Part shown: piece by piece, positions 1 through 9,079 of the stretch | How the letters are laid out: every line of letters starts with the position of its first letter | Position numbering within the stretch: position 1 is the stretch's first letter | Origin: Hymenoscyphus infarciens | Taxonomy: Eukaryota > Ascomycota > Leotiomycetes > Helotiales > Helotiaceae | Length of the DNA stretch: 10,488 nt | Reading direction: 5' to 3' | NCBI GenBank assembly: GCA_001414345.1 | Contig: LLCB01000736.1 | Span: 1-10,488, forward strand | Made by a program: the position numbers and the translations under genes | Notes under the pieces: model-generated | What the model was told of the DNA's origin: nothing | Database searches by the model: none | The model's input: only the letters and a program-made list of their open reading frames with translations

Positions 1-112
1 ATACTCTCTCTCTTCTATACTCTCTCTCTTCTATACTCTCTCTCTTCTATACTCTCTCTCTTCTATACTCTCTCTCTTCTATACTCTCTCTCTTCTATAC
101 TCTCTCTCTTCT
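1..112. repeat. Pyrimidine-rich minisatellite, 7 x 16 bp
   Basis: Seven exact head-to-tail copies of the 16-bp unit ATACTCTCTCTCTTCT start at 1, 17, 33, 49, 65, 81 and 97. The array may continue left of the window. The unit is nearly all pyrimidine on this strand and contains no CpA or TpG, so it offers no RIP targets. Exact identity between units, beside strongly mutated sequence, suggests recent expansion by slippage or unequal exchange. There is no sign of coding. Confidence 0.97.
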
Positions 113-147
113 ATACTCTTATCTATACTCTTACTTATACTCTCTTA
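113..147. repeat. Decayed 12-bp relatives of the minisatellite
   Basis: The exact array passes into shorter, imperfect units: ATACTCTTATCT (113-124), ATACTCTTACTT (125-136) and a partial ATACTCTCTTA (137-147). All keep the ATACTCT core of the 16-bp unit. This is the degenerate right edge of the array, a pattern common at minisatellite ends, just before the A-rich sequence next to the LINE. Confidence 0.8.
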
Positions 148-164
148 GTATATATAATAAAAAT

Positions 165-179
165 AAAAAAAAAGAATAG
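165..179. repeat. Candidate 5' target-site duplication of the LINE
   Basis: A run of nine A followed by GAATAG. The segment AAAAAAGAATAG recurs at 6663-6674, just after the A-rich 3' end of the LINE. LINEs make variable-length, often A-rich target-site duplications, so this pair could mark the insertion edges. Low complexity makes a chance match possible. Confidence 0.45.
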
Positions 180-280
180 GAAAAAACATCTCCGCGCGAC
201 TAAATCGATTTTTTAGAAATAAAACTACAACTATATACTTTATTAATAAGTAGATAATTATAATCGATTCCTAAGAGTCT

Positions 281-2412
281 CTTTCTCTAATAGTATTAAG
301 AGCTTTAGCTATATAGCCTATTATTAGGAGAAAAGACGCGGATAGACGCGTTTATAGTAATTATCTCTTAGCTAAAGTATAATAACTTAAGGTATATAGT
401 AACTATAGTACTAAAGGAAAGAAGAGAGTAGTATCTAATACTACTATAATCCTCTTTCTTAATTTAGTTATCGAATACCTCTCTATACTAGAAGTATAAA
501 GTAATTAGAGCTAGCTATAATAGGCTATTTAGTAACTCTAGGTAGACTTTAAAGCCTATAGTATATACTAAAACGCGTTAATCTAGAAGCTTCTAGACAA
601 AGGCAAAGAAGCTTAAAAGTAGTAGTAGAGCTAGAATATATCTACTAATATACTAATCTATACGTCTATTGCTAAAAGTACTAGTAATAGAGTTAGTTCT
701 ACTATATATATATCCTCTTCTATTATAAGAGCCTCTACTCTTAATAGCCTAGCTATAAAAGAGATATATATACTTATCGACTATAGTATTACTAAAGAGC
801 GCTTATAAGCCTTCTTAAAGCTATCTAAGAAGCTTCTATAGTAGGTAAATAAAGCTATTACTATAGTACTTAGCGTATACCTTAGCTATAATTATAATAA
901 TAGTATATATACTACTATAAAGATACTAGCTATACTAAAGTAGATAGAGACTACTAGGCTAATAAATAGTAGAGACGTCTTTCTCTACGCTAGTAACTCT
1001 ACTATAGTAGAGAAGATAGTATATTATAGAGAAGAATAGATAGGCTTTCTAGAGAAGAAGGCCGCGGTCCTAGTACTAATATAAGAAGTAGTTATGTCTT
1101 TAATACTAATTAAATTAGTAGATATAAAAGACTAGAAGGCTATAGCTAAAAAGCTATATACCTCTAACCTAACTCTTATCTAGAGCTTAGAAGAGATCTT
1201 AGATATTAAATAGCTTTCTAAATTAAAGATAGGAAAGAACACTAACGCTATTATAGTAGAATTCTATAATATAGAGATTACTAATACTTATATTAAGATA
1301 TATAAAGTAGTATAAGAAGGAGCTTCTAAGTTTATATAATAGTATAGTTAAAAGACCTAAGTTATCTAATACTTCTACTACTATAGATATAACTATATAG
1401 TATATATATATAAAGCTAAGCGAAAGTATAGCTTCTATACTATAGACTATAATACTAAGGGCTATATAAGAGATAAAACTACTTATAAGTATACTAACTA
1501 TAAACTCTTATATATAGTATTCTTAAAGAACTATAAACTCTATAGCTAGACTATAAAGAGAGTTAAGAATAAGAGAAAGCGCTTATAGCTATAACCGCTG
1601 TTTCTAGTAAAGCTAGTTCTTATACTATTAGTCTCTTAGTAGAGAAGTAGAGCTACTACGCTAGATAAAGAAGTACTAGAGAAAGAGAATAATGCCTATT
1701 TATAAGACTTCTTACTCTCTTCTCCTAAGCTAAACCTACTACCTAGAACGCCTATAAGGATGTCTAAATAGAAGAAGGAGTAGTAGAGGTAGATAAGATA
1801 CCTCTAGTAGTAGTAGAAGGAATCGTAGAAAGATTAAGAAAGAGAGTAGAAGCAAAGGTTACTTTATAAAAGCCTATCTTATCTAAACTCTCTATCTTTA
1901 CTACTCTTACTAATCTATCTACTACTTAATAACTATTCATAGTACTAACTAACCTAAGTAATATCTTTAGTTAAAATAGCTAGTTCTTTAGAACTCTAAA
2001 TATACTAATCTAGTAGCTTAAGCTCTAATATAGAAAATTCAATAGCTCTTCTATAAAGCCTAGAGATAACGAAAACGTTAGTAATAGATATACTATAGTA
2101 ACGAAAAGTAGTAAGAGAGCTATAAAGAAGATATACTTTATTTTTATATTTAAAGTTAAATAGACTAGGCTTACTAGTAATAGAAGATATAATAGCCTAG
2201 TATAAGAATATAATAAGATTATTAAGAGCTATATTATAAAAAGAGCTACTAACTATACTAGTATAGGATTAGTACTAGAGTTAGAGGATAATCTTACTAA
2301 TATCTCCTCTAGTATCTTATTAAGCTTAGAGGTATTATTAAATACTCTATCTATAGACGTCTTAAGTACTAAGGCTATAAAGCGTCGAACCTCTCTCTAA
2401 ACTAATTAATAA
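281..2412 (+). pseudogene. LINE ORF1, gag-like RNA-binding protein, RIP-inactivated
   Basis: ORF1 of fungal LINEs encodes a nucleic-acid-binding protein that coats the element RNA. With stops ignored, the reading frame with codons at positions 2 mod 3 gives a coherent gag-like protein. There is a Gln-rich segment near 480-640, then a conserved core near 960-1130 including KKAAVLVL at about 1055-1078, then three CCHC knuckles at 1370-1534. Downstream, coherent sequence is found in the frame 1 mod 3, clearest from about 1860 to 2400 (for example KPRDNENVSNRYTIVTKSS). This implies a register change somewhere between 1535 and 1860. Stops are TAG/TAA, consistent with former Gln and Trp codons. The start is uncertain because ATG is probably mutated to ATA; the end lies at one of the stops in 2398-2412. 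Roughly 630-700 residues, somewhat longer than usual for the family. Confidence 0.75.
1370..1534 (+). other. Three degraded CCHC zinc knuckles of ORF1
   Basis: Metal-ligand positions are read as Tyr codons (TAC/TAT), as expected if TGC/TGT and CAC/CAT were hit by RIP. Knuckle 1 (1370-1411) has Tyr at the C-X2-C-X4-H-X4-C spacing. Knuckle 2 (1427-1465) has the C-X2-C-X3-H-X4-C spacing. Knuckle 3 (1490-1534) has the C-X2-C-X3-H-X6-C spacing typical of the last knuckle in LINE gag proteins. The spacing of three successive motifs, all in one frame, makes chance unlikely. None could bind zinc now. Confidence 0.8.
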
Positions 2413-2438
2413 GTATACGCTAGTACTCTACTCTCTCT

Positions 2439-3170
2439 ATCTTATAATATAATATTAAAAAGTTATATAACGTAATAAACCTACTACTATGAAATAAGAT
2501 AGTATAGAAGTATAATATTATAGCGATATAAGAGCTATAGCTAAATAGCTATAATAAAAAACTTACCTATAACCTGTCTTAAAAGAGATTTAAGGCCTTT
2601 ATAAGCAGATAGAGTAGACTACTTATATACTTCTTTATAAATAGAAAGATTAAGCCTACCTTAGTAAAGGTTACTAGTAGAGGCGATTATCTATACTCTC
2701 TCTATATTACGTTAAAAACAGGTAATAGTAACTAAGTTATTATTATCTATAATATCTATAATTCTTAATAATAAGGCTAGTAGAGTAAGACGTATATAGA
2801 AGAGAAGTAAGTAGGTATTCTAATCTAATCTCTATTACTAGAACTTAATATAGTACTTGAAAAGTATAGAAATAATAAGTAAGTAGTAGTAGAGAACTTT
2901 AACCTATACTATAAAGAGTAGTTTAGAGACTTACTATTACCTATATATAGTAAAAGAAGAAGAGCTTAAGCTAAAGCTTTATTAAGTATAATAAGAGAAA
3001 GGTATCTAGAACTAGTATTACTAAAAGGCTTAGTTACTAGACTCTAATCTAATATTTAATCTTATCTTATTAAGACTACTATTAACTTAAGTTAGTATAA
3101 CTCTAGACTTATAGACTTAGTCTAGTTATATAGAGTCTAAAAAGACCTAGACATAGTAGCTAACTACGTC
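2439..3170 (+). other. APE-type endonuclease domain of ORF2 (degraded)
   Basis: The domain opens with ILxYNI-like sequence at 2439-2456 (one stop at a former Gln) and continues to IIAI-stop-EL near 2517-2537. That fits the family's IIAIQEPW, with the catalytic Glu codon kept at 2532. FFINRKIKPTLVKVTSRGDY (2631 onward) resembles the conserved FVNKRI..W.V...SGD region. At the C-terminal end, 3159-3167 reads Ala-Asn-Tyr where the family has an Asp-His pair, so the catalytic Asp (3162) and His (3165) would be lost to Asn and Tyr. In a live element this domain nicks target DNA. Confidence 0.8.
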
Positions 3171-3839
3171 CTAGTTGAAATAGTCCTTCTTATTAACTAT
3201 ACGCCTACCTTAGTTATAGTTAATAAGAACTTTAAGAGAATAGACCTAGAGCTTCTTAATATAATACTTTTACTACTTCTTTTAAAGTCTAAAATCTATA
3301 CTATAGCTAATCTAGATATAGTAGTTAATCTTACGATTTAAGTAGTCTAAGTAGCTATATAAGCTTTAATACTAGACTATGTTCTTACTCTTAAATCAAT
3401 GCCTAGCTTTATATAAGAGTATAGAGAGGCTATTTAAGAAGTTAAGTATATATAAAGAAGGTAGAATAGATTAGATAGTATAGAGTATAATCTAAGAGCT
3501 TTCTAAGAAGCTAAATAAATAAGAAAGAGACTAATAGTAATTACTTAAAGAGATATTCATAGAAATAAGATATTAGATATAAGAGATAAGAAGAGCTTAT
3601 AGGCTTTAGTAAAGTAGATAAGATTAAGAGGATTCTAAGCCTCTACTTTTACTCTTAATCTAAAGAGAGAAGATAGTATAATAGTAGAGGATATATAAGT
3701 AAAAGCTAATATACTATATTAAACCTTCTTCTTATTCTCTCTAGAACCTAATCTCATAGACATCTACTTTTACTTATATTACTCTTCTAAAGAGCCTTAG
3801 ACCTCTATTTAGGAATATAAAGTAAGAGTAGTAATATAA

Positions 3840-4940
3840 GAGATATTACTAGATAAAGCTCTAGAAGAAGATAGAATACTAAATAGAGTTATCTAGATAG
3901 TAGCTAGTATTCTTACTCTATACCTTACTAATATCTTTAATAAGTCTATAGAACTTTAGTACTATTTAAAGAGGTTTAAGAAGTCTATTACCGTTGCTTT
4001 ATATAAGACTAGAAAGGAGACGTATACTAAGCCTAAAATATACTACTTTATTACTCTTATAAATATAATAGATAAGGTTATAGACTTAGTACTTATTAAA
4101 AGGATCTAGTACTATATAGAGAAACACTTTATACTACTAATAATATATATAAGAGGCTATAAGTAATTATTATATAAGTATAGTATATATCTCTTACTTA
4201 AAAAGCTATACTTAGCTTAGAGAAAGAGAAAAGTAGTAAGCTTACTTATACTCGACATCTTAAGAGCCTTTAACTATACGTTATATAAGAGGCTAATCTA
4301 TAATATAAAGAAAAGAGACTTACTTCTAGAAGTTATTTATTAGATATCTAGCTATCTTATAGAGAGAACTACCTAGATTAAGCTATTTAAAGGTATAAGT
4401 AATATATATAACGTAATAACTAGTATCTTCTAAAGCTCTTCTCTCTCCTCTATCTACTACCTCTTTTATAACGTAGATCTTATTAATATTAGTAGAGGCT
4501 ATAATCTATTTATAAAGTATATTAATAATATATACTTTCTTATAAAGAGCTATACTATAGAGGCTATAATCTAAAAGCTAGAGATTATATATTATAAAGC
4601 TAATAACTAAGCTTAAAAACATACCTTAGTATTCGCTCTTACTAAGTATAAGCTTATATACTTTATCTATAAGAGAGATAAAAAGCGTATTTATAACGAA
4701 TTCTAGCTTATTAATCTAGAATAGAGTAGGATTATTAAAGCTATATCTTATATCTAATACTTAAGAGTTATCTTAGACTTTAAACTAAATAGTATAAAGT
4801 ATATAAAATATATTAAGATTAAGATTAAGAAGTTAATTTAGATACTAAGTAGTATAGCAGAGTTAACGTAGAGTACTTTAATAAGTAATATAATTACTCT
4901 TATAAAAGCGATTATTATACTCTAGATTCTATTTACTAGC
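3840..4940 (+). other. Reverse transcriptase domain of ORF2 (degraded)
   Basis: Family landmarks appear in order in one frame: KSITVALYKT (near 3978-4010); LDILRAFN (4251-4274), fitting motif A with the first catalytic Asp kept at 4254 and Gly and the second Asp changed to Arg and Asn; the GIPQGSPLSP region at 4422-4460 with a stop at 4431 for Gln; then FIKYINNIYFL around 4512-4544, where the YVDD box has become Tyr-Ile-Asn-Asn (4518-4529). The thumb region follows near 4744-4938, including YLRVILDFKL. Loss of both YVDD aspartates alone would abolish polymerase activity. Confidence 0.87.
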
Positions 4941-5414
4941 TTAATATAATAGATATCTAACTTAATAGTATAAGGTTAAAAGACCTACTAAAAGAAGATA
5001 ATCTAAATACTAAATACTCTCTAAAAGAAGACACTATATATAGTAACTAGAGTCTTCTAAACTATAGTATTAAAGGTTATTAAGACTAAAAGAGATTTCC
5101 TCTTAATTAATATCTAGCTAGATTATATTAGTATAATCTCTATAAACCGAATTAAGGTATTATCTATATATATACGTATTATAATACTTAAAGAGAGGAG
5201 AACTATTAGAGATAGCTTAGCTCGCCTCTTCTCTCTCTAAAAGCTTAAACGTAAAGTATAAATAACTATTAGATAACGATAATAAGAAAGAATTAAAAGA
5301 AAGATCTCGATTATCGCTAAACTATAGTAATTACTACCTAATATCTATATTACCTTAGACGCTAAGATAGCTATAAAAGAATATAATAAAGTCTAAAAAT
5401 AGTCTCGCTTTATA

Positions 5415-5830
5415 TATATATAAGTCTTTATAGACAGAAGCGATATTAATAACCGAGTTAGTATAGCTATATAGGAACTATATAGAGAGTAAGTATATAA
5501 AGTAGATATTAGACTAAGCGATTAGTTTATAGTTTATAAAGCTAAGCTTATTAGTATCTAGATAGCCTTAGACATAGTAAATAAAAGAGATAATATAGTA
5601 AAAAAGCTTACTATCTTTACTAATAACTAAGCTACTATTATATTCTCTATAAGACCTAGAAACTAGTCTAGGTAGCTTATTCTAAGAAAGATATACTAAT
5701 TATATAGTATCTTAAAGAGGAAGAAAGTAGAAGTGATAATTTAGTAGATTCTAGTATATATAGGTGTTCTAGGTAACGAGAAGGCTAACGAGCTTATAAA
5801 GTAAGCTACTAGTTAGTAATTAAAAGAGAA
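5415..5830 (+). other. RNase H domain of ORF2 (degraded)
   Basis: FIDRSDINNRVSIAI (5427-5471) matches the YTDGSGINGxVGAA start of LINE RNase H with Gly-to-Arg, Gly-to-Asp and Gly-to-Asn/Ser type changes. The first catalytic Asp survives at 5433. The expected Glu in VYxAEL is Lys (5544). The second Asp in IFTDNQA is Asn (5622). The last Asp, in NEKAD, is Asn (5787), just after a well-preserved IGVLGNEKAN. The Trp before this motif is TAG (5745). Three of the four acidic residues are therefore lost. In a live element this domain degrades the RNA strand of the hybrid. Confidence 0.88.
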
Positions 5831-6137
5831 TAAGAAGAAGAGACTATCTAGAGCTCTAGAGAGATATATAGTATAGCTATTATAACTTCTATCTTCTTAT
5901 AAAAGACTAATTAATATAGTAGCTAGGTCTCTTTAGTACTAAAAGTAGGACCTAGAAGATACTAGTATACTATATAAAAAGTAATAGATAAAAGAGAGGA
6001 TCTTACTATTTCGCTATACTCGATAACTATACTAAAACCTTATAAAGGCTGAATCTTTGATACTAATCTAGATAAAGACTAAGAAGATTAGCTTAAACGA
6101 ATACCTATATAAAATTAATAGAATAGAAGACCTATAG

Positions 6138-6188
6138 TATAAGTATAACTAATTATACTAAACTATTATATATATACTCGAGGACTAC
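6138..6188 (+). other. C-terminal CCHC motif of ORF2 (degraded)
   Basis: Tyr codons at 6138, 6144, 6171 and 6186 give exactly the C-X-C-X8-H-X4-C spacing that ends ORF2 in many I/Tad1-type elements. They follow NEYLYKINRIED, which resembles the LxxYLxRxxRxD lead-in. All four ligands have changed in the RIP direction. Another 45 or so codons of plausible ORF2 sequence follow. Confidence 0.8.
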
Positions 6189-6425
6189 GAAGACTTTAAG
6201 AACTTACGACTTAAATATATAGAAGTAGATTACACTAGCGATACTAGAGTCTTCTTTTTAGATAGTGAACTTATTCTAAAAACTATGTCTTTTATATTTA
6301 TAAGTAGTCTTCTAGACTAATTTATAGTATATACTAAATCATATTCGCTCTTATAAAAGAGTAAAAGAAAGAGAGATAGCTAGAGTAGTATTTCAACGAT
6401 TATTATCTATATTAACTAAGCTCTT

Positions 6426-6674
6426 AAGAGAGCTATTATATTATAATATAATATATACTAGATCGGAAAGCGAGGTCGGAATAGAGATTATACTTAGAGT
6501 TTAGATTATTTAATTTATTTGATTTATAAGTCTCTTTTATCTTTCTTTTATTAGCTCTAAATACGAAGCTAATAGCTCGTAATCACATTTATAGACTAGA
6601 CCTAGATAGTACGTCTATATAGCGCTACTAAGTAGCTAAATAGACTATTAATTATAAAAAATAAAAAAGAATAG
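6426..6674 (+). other. LINE 3' untranslated region, A-rich tail and candidate 3' target-site duplication
   Basis: No coding is supported after about 6425. GATCGGAAAGCGAGGTCGG at 6461-6479 is a relatively GC-rich island that retains CpG, as might be expected for a conserved element 3' end. The segment ends in an A-rich stretch (about 6655-6668) typical of LINE tails. AAAAAAGAATAG at 6663-6674 matches the left edge of the element (168-179), hence the proposed right copy of the target-site duplication. Confidence 0.55.
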
Positions 6675-7228
6675 AATAAGAAGTAAAAGAGTAAGTAGAT
6701 AGTATAATATAATTTAATTTATAATTAGCTATAGCTCTTAAAAGCCTTAGTTATTCTAGCTATAAATACTTAACTTTTACGATTTACGATTTAGTTGTTT
6801 TTAGACTTTTATACTTTTAGAATACTTTACTAGTAGAACTTTCAAATAAGTATATTAGAAGAAAAGAGTTATAACTTAGAAATACTTACTTATTAGTAAA
6901 AATTTATATTCCTTTCTAGAACTATATATAGTACTTTATCTAGAGAGGTAAAATTAGAATCTTAAATTTAAATATAGTTAGTTATAAGTTAAGCTTAAAT
7001 TTGCTTACTTTTTTTATTATCTAAGCTTTTTAAGAAAATTCCTTAATTTCTCTCTTTTTAGATACTCTTTTACTTATTAATTAATAATAATATATAATAT
7101 ACTCTTTATAAGAATAAGAAAGAAGAGGCTTATATCTTCTCTTATACTTTATAAACTTTATAAAATAGAAATAGATAATTTTATAGCTATTTTAATTTTT
7201 ATAAAGTCTTAGTATAGCTTATTATTAG
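6675..7228. other. AT-rich interval with no recognisable feature
   Basis: This 550-base stretch between the two retroelements is very AT-rich and broken by stops in all frames on both strands. I see no protein motif, RNA gene or long repeat. Small items only: a doubled ACGATTT near 6779-6792 and AT-only runs near 7078-7100. It could be old intergenic DNA or an unrecognisable transposon remnant. Confidence 0.6.
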
Positions 7229-7420
7229 TATTAGGTAATAATTACCTTACTTACTAATAGGCTTTAGGTTTAAACCTTAGTCTATACTAGTTCTTTCTAG
7301 TATTGTCTAGAAGGTTTAGTTACGTTCTTAGTTATAGTTAAGTAAACACGTAATCTCTAGAACCTTCTAGTAACCCCTTTTAATTTATAAGCTATAGAAG
7401 CTTCTAGTATTTACTCTAGA

Positions 7421-7430
7421 AGTATATATA
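7421..7430 (+). promoter_or_regulatory. Possible TATA element of the LTR
   Basis: AGTATATATA lies about 190 bases into the proposed LTR, next to palindromic sequence, and is followed by the pyrimidine-rich GCTCTCTTCT. That is a plausible core promoter layout for an LTR. In DNA this AT-rich, TATA-like strings are common, so support comes from position only. Confidence 0.25.
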
Positions 7431-7572
7431 GCTCTCTTCTATCTTTTAGTTAAGAATTAAGTTAAAAAGTTAAAATTCACTAAGTCTTTTATACTTATAC
7501 TTTAACTCTTTAGAAACGTAATTTAGCGATTACCTAACTTACCTTATACCGATTCAACTTACGTACTTCTAA

Positions 7573-7608
7573 CCTACTCTATAGCCTACTCTATAGTCTA
7601 CTCTATAC
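7573..7608. repeat. Three tandem 12-bp units in the candidate LTR
   Basis: CCTACTCTATAG at 7573-7584 and 7585-7596 is followed by the variant TCTACTCTATAC at 7597-7608. The array lies about 86 bases before the proposed LTR end. Short arrays like this vary in copy number between family members. Confidence 0.85.
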
Positions 7609-7694
7609 ATATATAACCTCTTATAAGTTATAAGCTCGAAGAGCTATTTTTAGGTCTCTAGAGCTAAACTCGTTTTACGTGATATTATATAACA

Positions 7695-8251
7695 TTACTA
7701 ACTTCCAGTCTAAATACCGTTATATTCAGTAGTATACTCTACTCTCTCTATCTCTCTCTAATAGTGAAGTCTTTAGTAAGAGATCTATGTTCTACGTCTC
7801 TAAGACAGGAGCTCTAGCAAGAGTAAAGCTAAAGATATAAGTAAATATATATAAAAACTTATATATATACTACTTATACTTAGACCTATAGCTATATCTA
7901 TACGATTACATCATCCTATAGCAGGTAGTATAGCCTTCTTCTCAAACCAAGGAGCCTAGACTTATAACTACCTTTATATAAGGACTTATATATATAAAGA
8001 AGCTAGTAAGAAGTAGCTATCTCTTCTAGTAGACTTTTAGATTATATAAGACTACTATTATTTATACTTATAAGAAGCTATCCTTAGAGAGGGTTAAGTA
8101 TAGCTTAATTAGTATATAGGTTATCCTATTCTTATATAAGATAAGTTAGCCTAATAAGAAAGAAAGATAGTATAGTTATTTATATTTGAAAGAGAATATA
8201 AAGCTTACTATTCTTCTCTAACTGAAAAAGCTAATAAGTACTTAAAAGAGT
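7695..8251 (+). other. Leader between the candidate LTR and gag
   Basis: About 560 bases with no domain I recognise. A CT-rich tract (7734-7759) resembles the minisatellite at the window start. From an ATG at 7787 the same frame as gag runs through to 8252, interrupted by about a dozen TAA/TAG codons. This stop density is what random AT-rich DNA gives, so it is not good evidence for a longer gag. A primer-binding site could not be identified. Confidence 0.45.
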
Positions 8252-8262
8252 ATGTTTTAATT

Positions 8263-8284
8263 TATATATATATATATATATATA
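8263..8284. repeat. (TA)n microsatellite
   Basis: An uninterrupted TA run of 11 units lies right at the presumed 5' end of gag. It probably expanded after the element died, and it obscures the true start codon of gag. Confidence 0.95.
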
Positions 8285-9004
8285 AACTTTAAAAAAGAGG
8301 TTTTAAATATATCTTCTACTTCGTTTAAAAGAGAGAAGCTAATCGGCTACTCTAATTATATAGAGTAGCTTATAGAAGCCAAGCTTTATCTAAAGATAAA
8401 CAGTTTTATACCTTATATCTTAGGTACTATTAAAGAACCTAAGAAGTCTTTATATTATAATAAGATAGAAGAAGGAAAGCTTAAAGCTAAATCAGACGAA
8501 TTAGTAGTTAGATATAAAGATAAACTCAACGACTATAGAGCTAAAAGTAATAAAGCTCTAACTACTTTAAAATCTATTATATCTTCTAATAATATAAAAA
8601 GATATATAGATATCAATTCCCCTTCTATACTTTAGGATAAGATTAAGTCTAATTTTAGTAGCTCTAGTCTAGAACTAGTAAGTTAATATTATAATAAGAT
8701 AACTAACGCCTATTATAGTAACTTTAATACTATAAAGGAATATATATCCAAAATTCAATCTTCAGCTATATACTTAAGAAGCTTAGACAAAAAGGTTTCT
8801 AATACTTTTATATTAGTTACTATATTTAATAGCCTTCTTAGTTCTTTCGATTCTTTTATATCTAGAAAGTACGAAGATATAAGAAACGATATTAGTTTTA
8901 TAGACTTAGAAGAGCTAATAAACAATCTTATAAGCGAAGAGTCTAGAATGACTTAAAGAAGTAATTTAGAAGCTAATAAAGCTTCTATTAAAACTAGCTC
9001 TCTA

Positions 9005-9046
9005 TATACCTACTATAATAAAAAGGGACATATTAAGAGTAAATGC
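9005..9046 (+). other. Gag CCHC zinc knuckle, half destroyed
   Basis: The frame reads YTYYNKKGHIKSKC, matching C-X2-C-X4-H-X4-C with the first two Cys now Tyr (codons 9005 and 9014) and the His (9029) and last Cys (9044) intact. It sits between the capsid-like region and the low-complexity tract, the normal position for a copia nucleocapsid motif. The surviving CAT and TGC codons show that RIP here was incomplete. Confidence 0.88.
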
Positions 9047-9079
9047 TTTATACTTCACCCGGAGCTTAGAAAGAGCTCT

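Larger units (their letters stand above)
2400..6425 (+). pseudogene. LINE ORF2, endonuclease-reverse transcriptase-RNase H, RIP-inactivated
   Basis: ORF2 is the enzyme of target-primed reverse transcription. Every recognisable motif, from the endonuclease start near 2439 to the CCHC motif ending at 6188, is in one frame (codons at positions divisible by 3), so I see no frameshift in about 3.7 kb. The order is endonuclease (about 2439-3170), a linker, reverse transcriptase (about 3840-4940), RNase H (about 5415-5830) and a C-terminal CCHC (6138-6188). In-frame TAA/TAG codons are frequent, for example at 2445, 2529, 4431, 5628, 5745 and 6135, at places where the family has Gln or Trp. The length of about 1,300 codons is slightly above Tad1-type ORF2. 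It follows ORF1 almost without a gap. The start is not identifiable; the end lies somewhere between 6318 and 6430. A dead gene. Confidence 0.87.
180..6662 (+). mobile_element. RIP-degraded Tad1/I-like non-LTR retrotransposon (LINE)
   Basis: About 6.5 kb with the domain order of fungal Tad1-clade LINEs: gag-like ORF1 with three zinc knuckles, then ORF2 with endonuclease, reverse transcriptase, RNase H and a terminal C-X-C-X8-H-X4-C motif. No long terminal repeats flank it. It ends in an A-rich stretch (about 6655-6668) beside a possible target-site duplication. The first 100-160 bases hold no recognisable coding and include a CpG-rich spot near 192-199; they are probably the 5' untranslated promoter region, internal in LINEs. 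Length suggests a near-complete insertion, not a 5'-truncated one. All damage I can read is by substitution of the RIP type. The element cannot be active. Confidence 0.88.
7229..7694 (+). repeat. Candidate 5' LTR
   Basis: The segment begins TATTAGG, which RIP would produce from TGTTAGG, and ends ATAACA. This gives TGTTA...TAACA-like terminal inverted repeats and a length of 466 bp, normal for copia LTRs. Inside are several palindromes: 7232-7246 (7-bp arms), AGGTTTAAACCT (7266-7277) and TAGAAGCTTCTA (7395-7406). There is also a 10-bp inverted pair CTAGAAGGTT/AACCTTCTAG (7307-7316 and 7361-7370), and a TATA-like run near 7423. No second copy lies in the window, so the ends are inferred from their sequence only. 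Confidence 0.42.

Noticed and set aside
1..112. Direct-repeat array that could be mistaken for CRISPR
   Set aside because: The 16-bp units are contiguous with no spacers and the context is eukaryotic transposon DNA.
113..179. A-rich stretch as the tail of another upstream LINE copy
   Set aside because: Sequence before the A-run does not resemble the 3' region at 6480-6650, so only the A-rich edge is shared.
180..6662. Many short open reading frames on both strands
   Set aside because: They are chance gaps between stops in AT-rich sequence, and only the frames reported carry family motifs. I found no supported minus-strand gene.
8115..8130. GGTTAT near 8118 as a possible copia primer-binding site matching an internal initiator tRNA fragment
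   Set aside because: Only six bases match, the next base differs, and it lies over 400 bases from the candidate LTR end.
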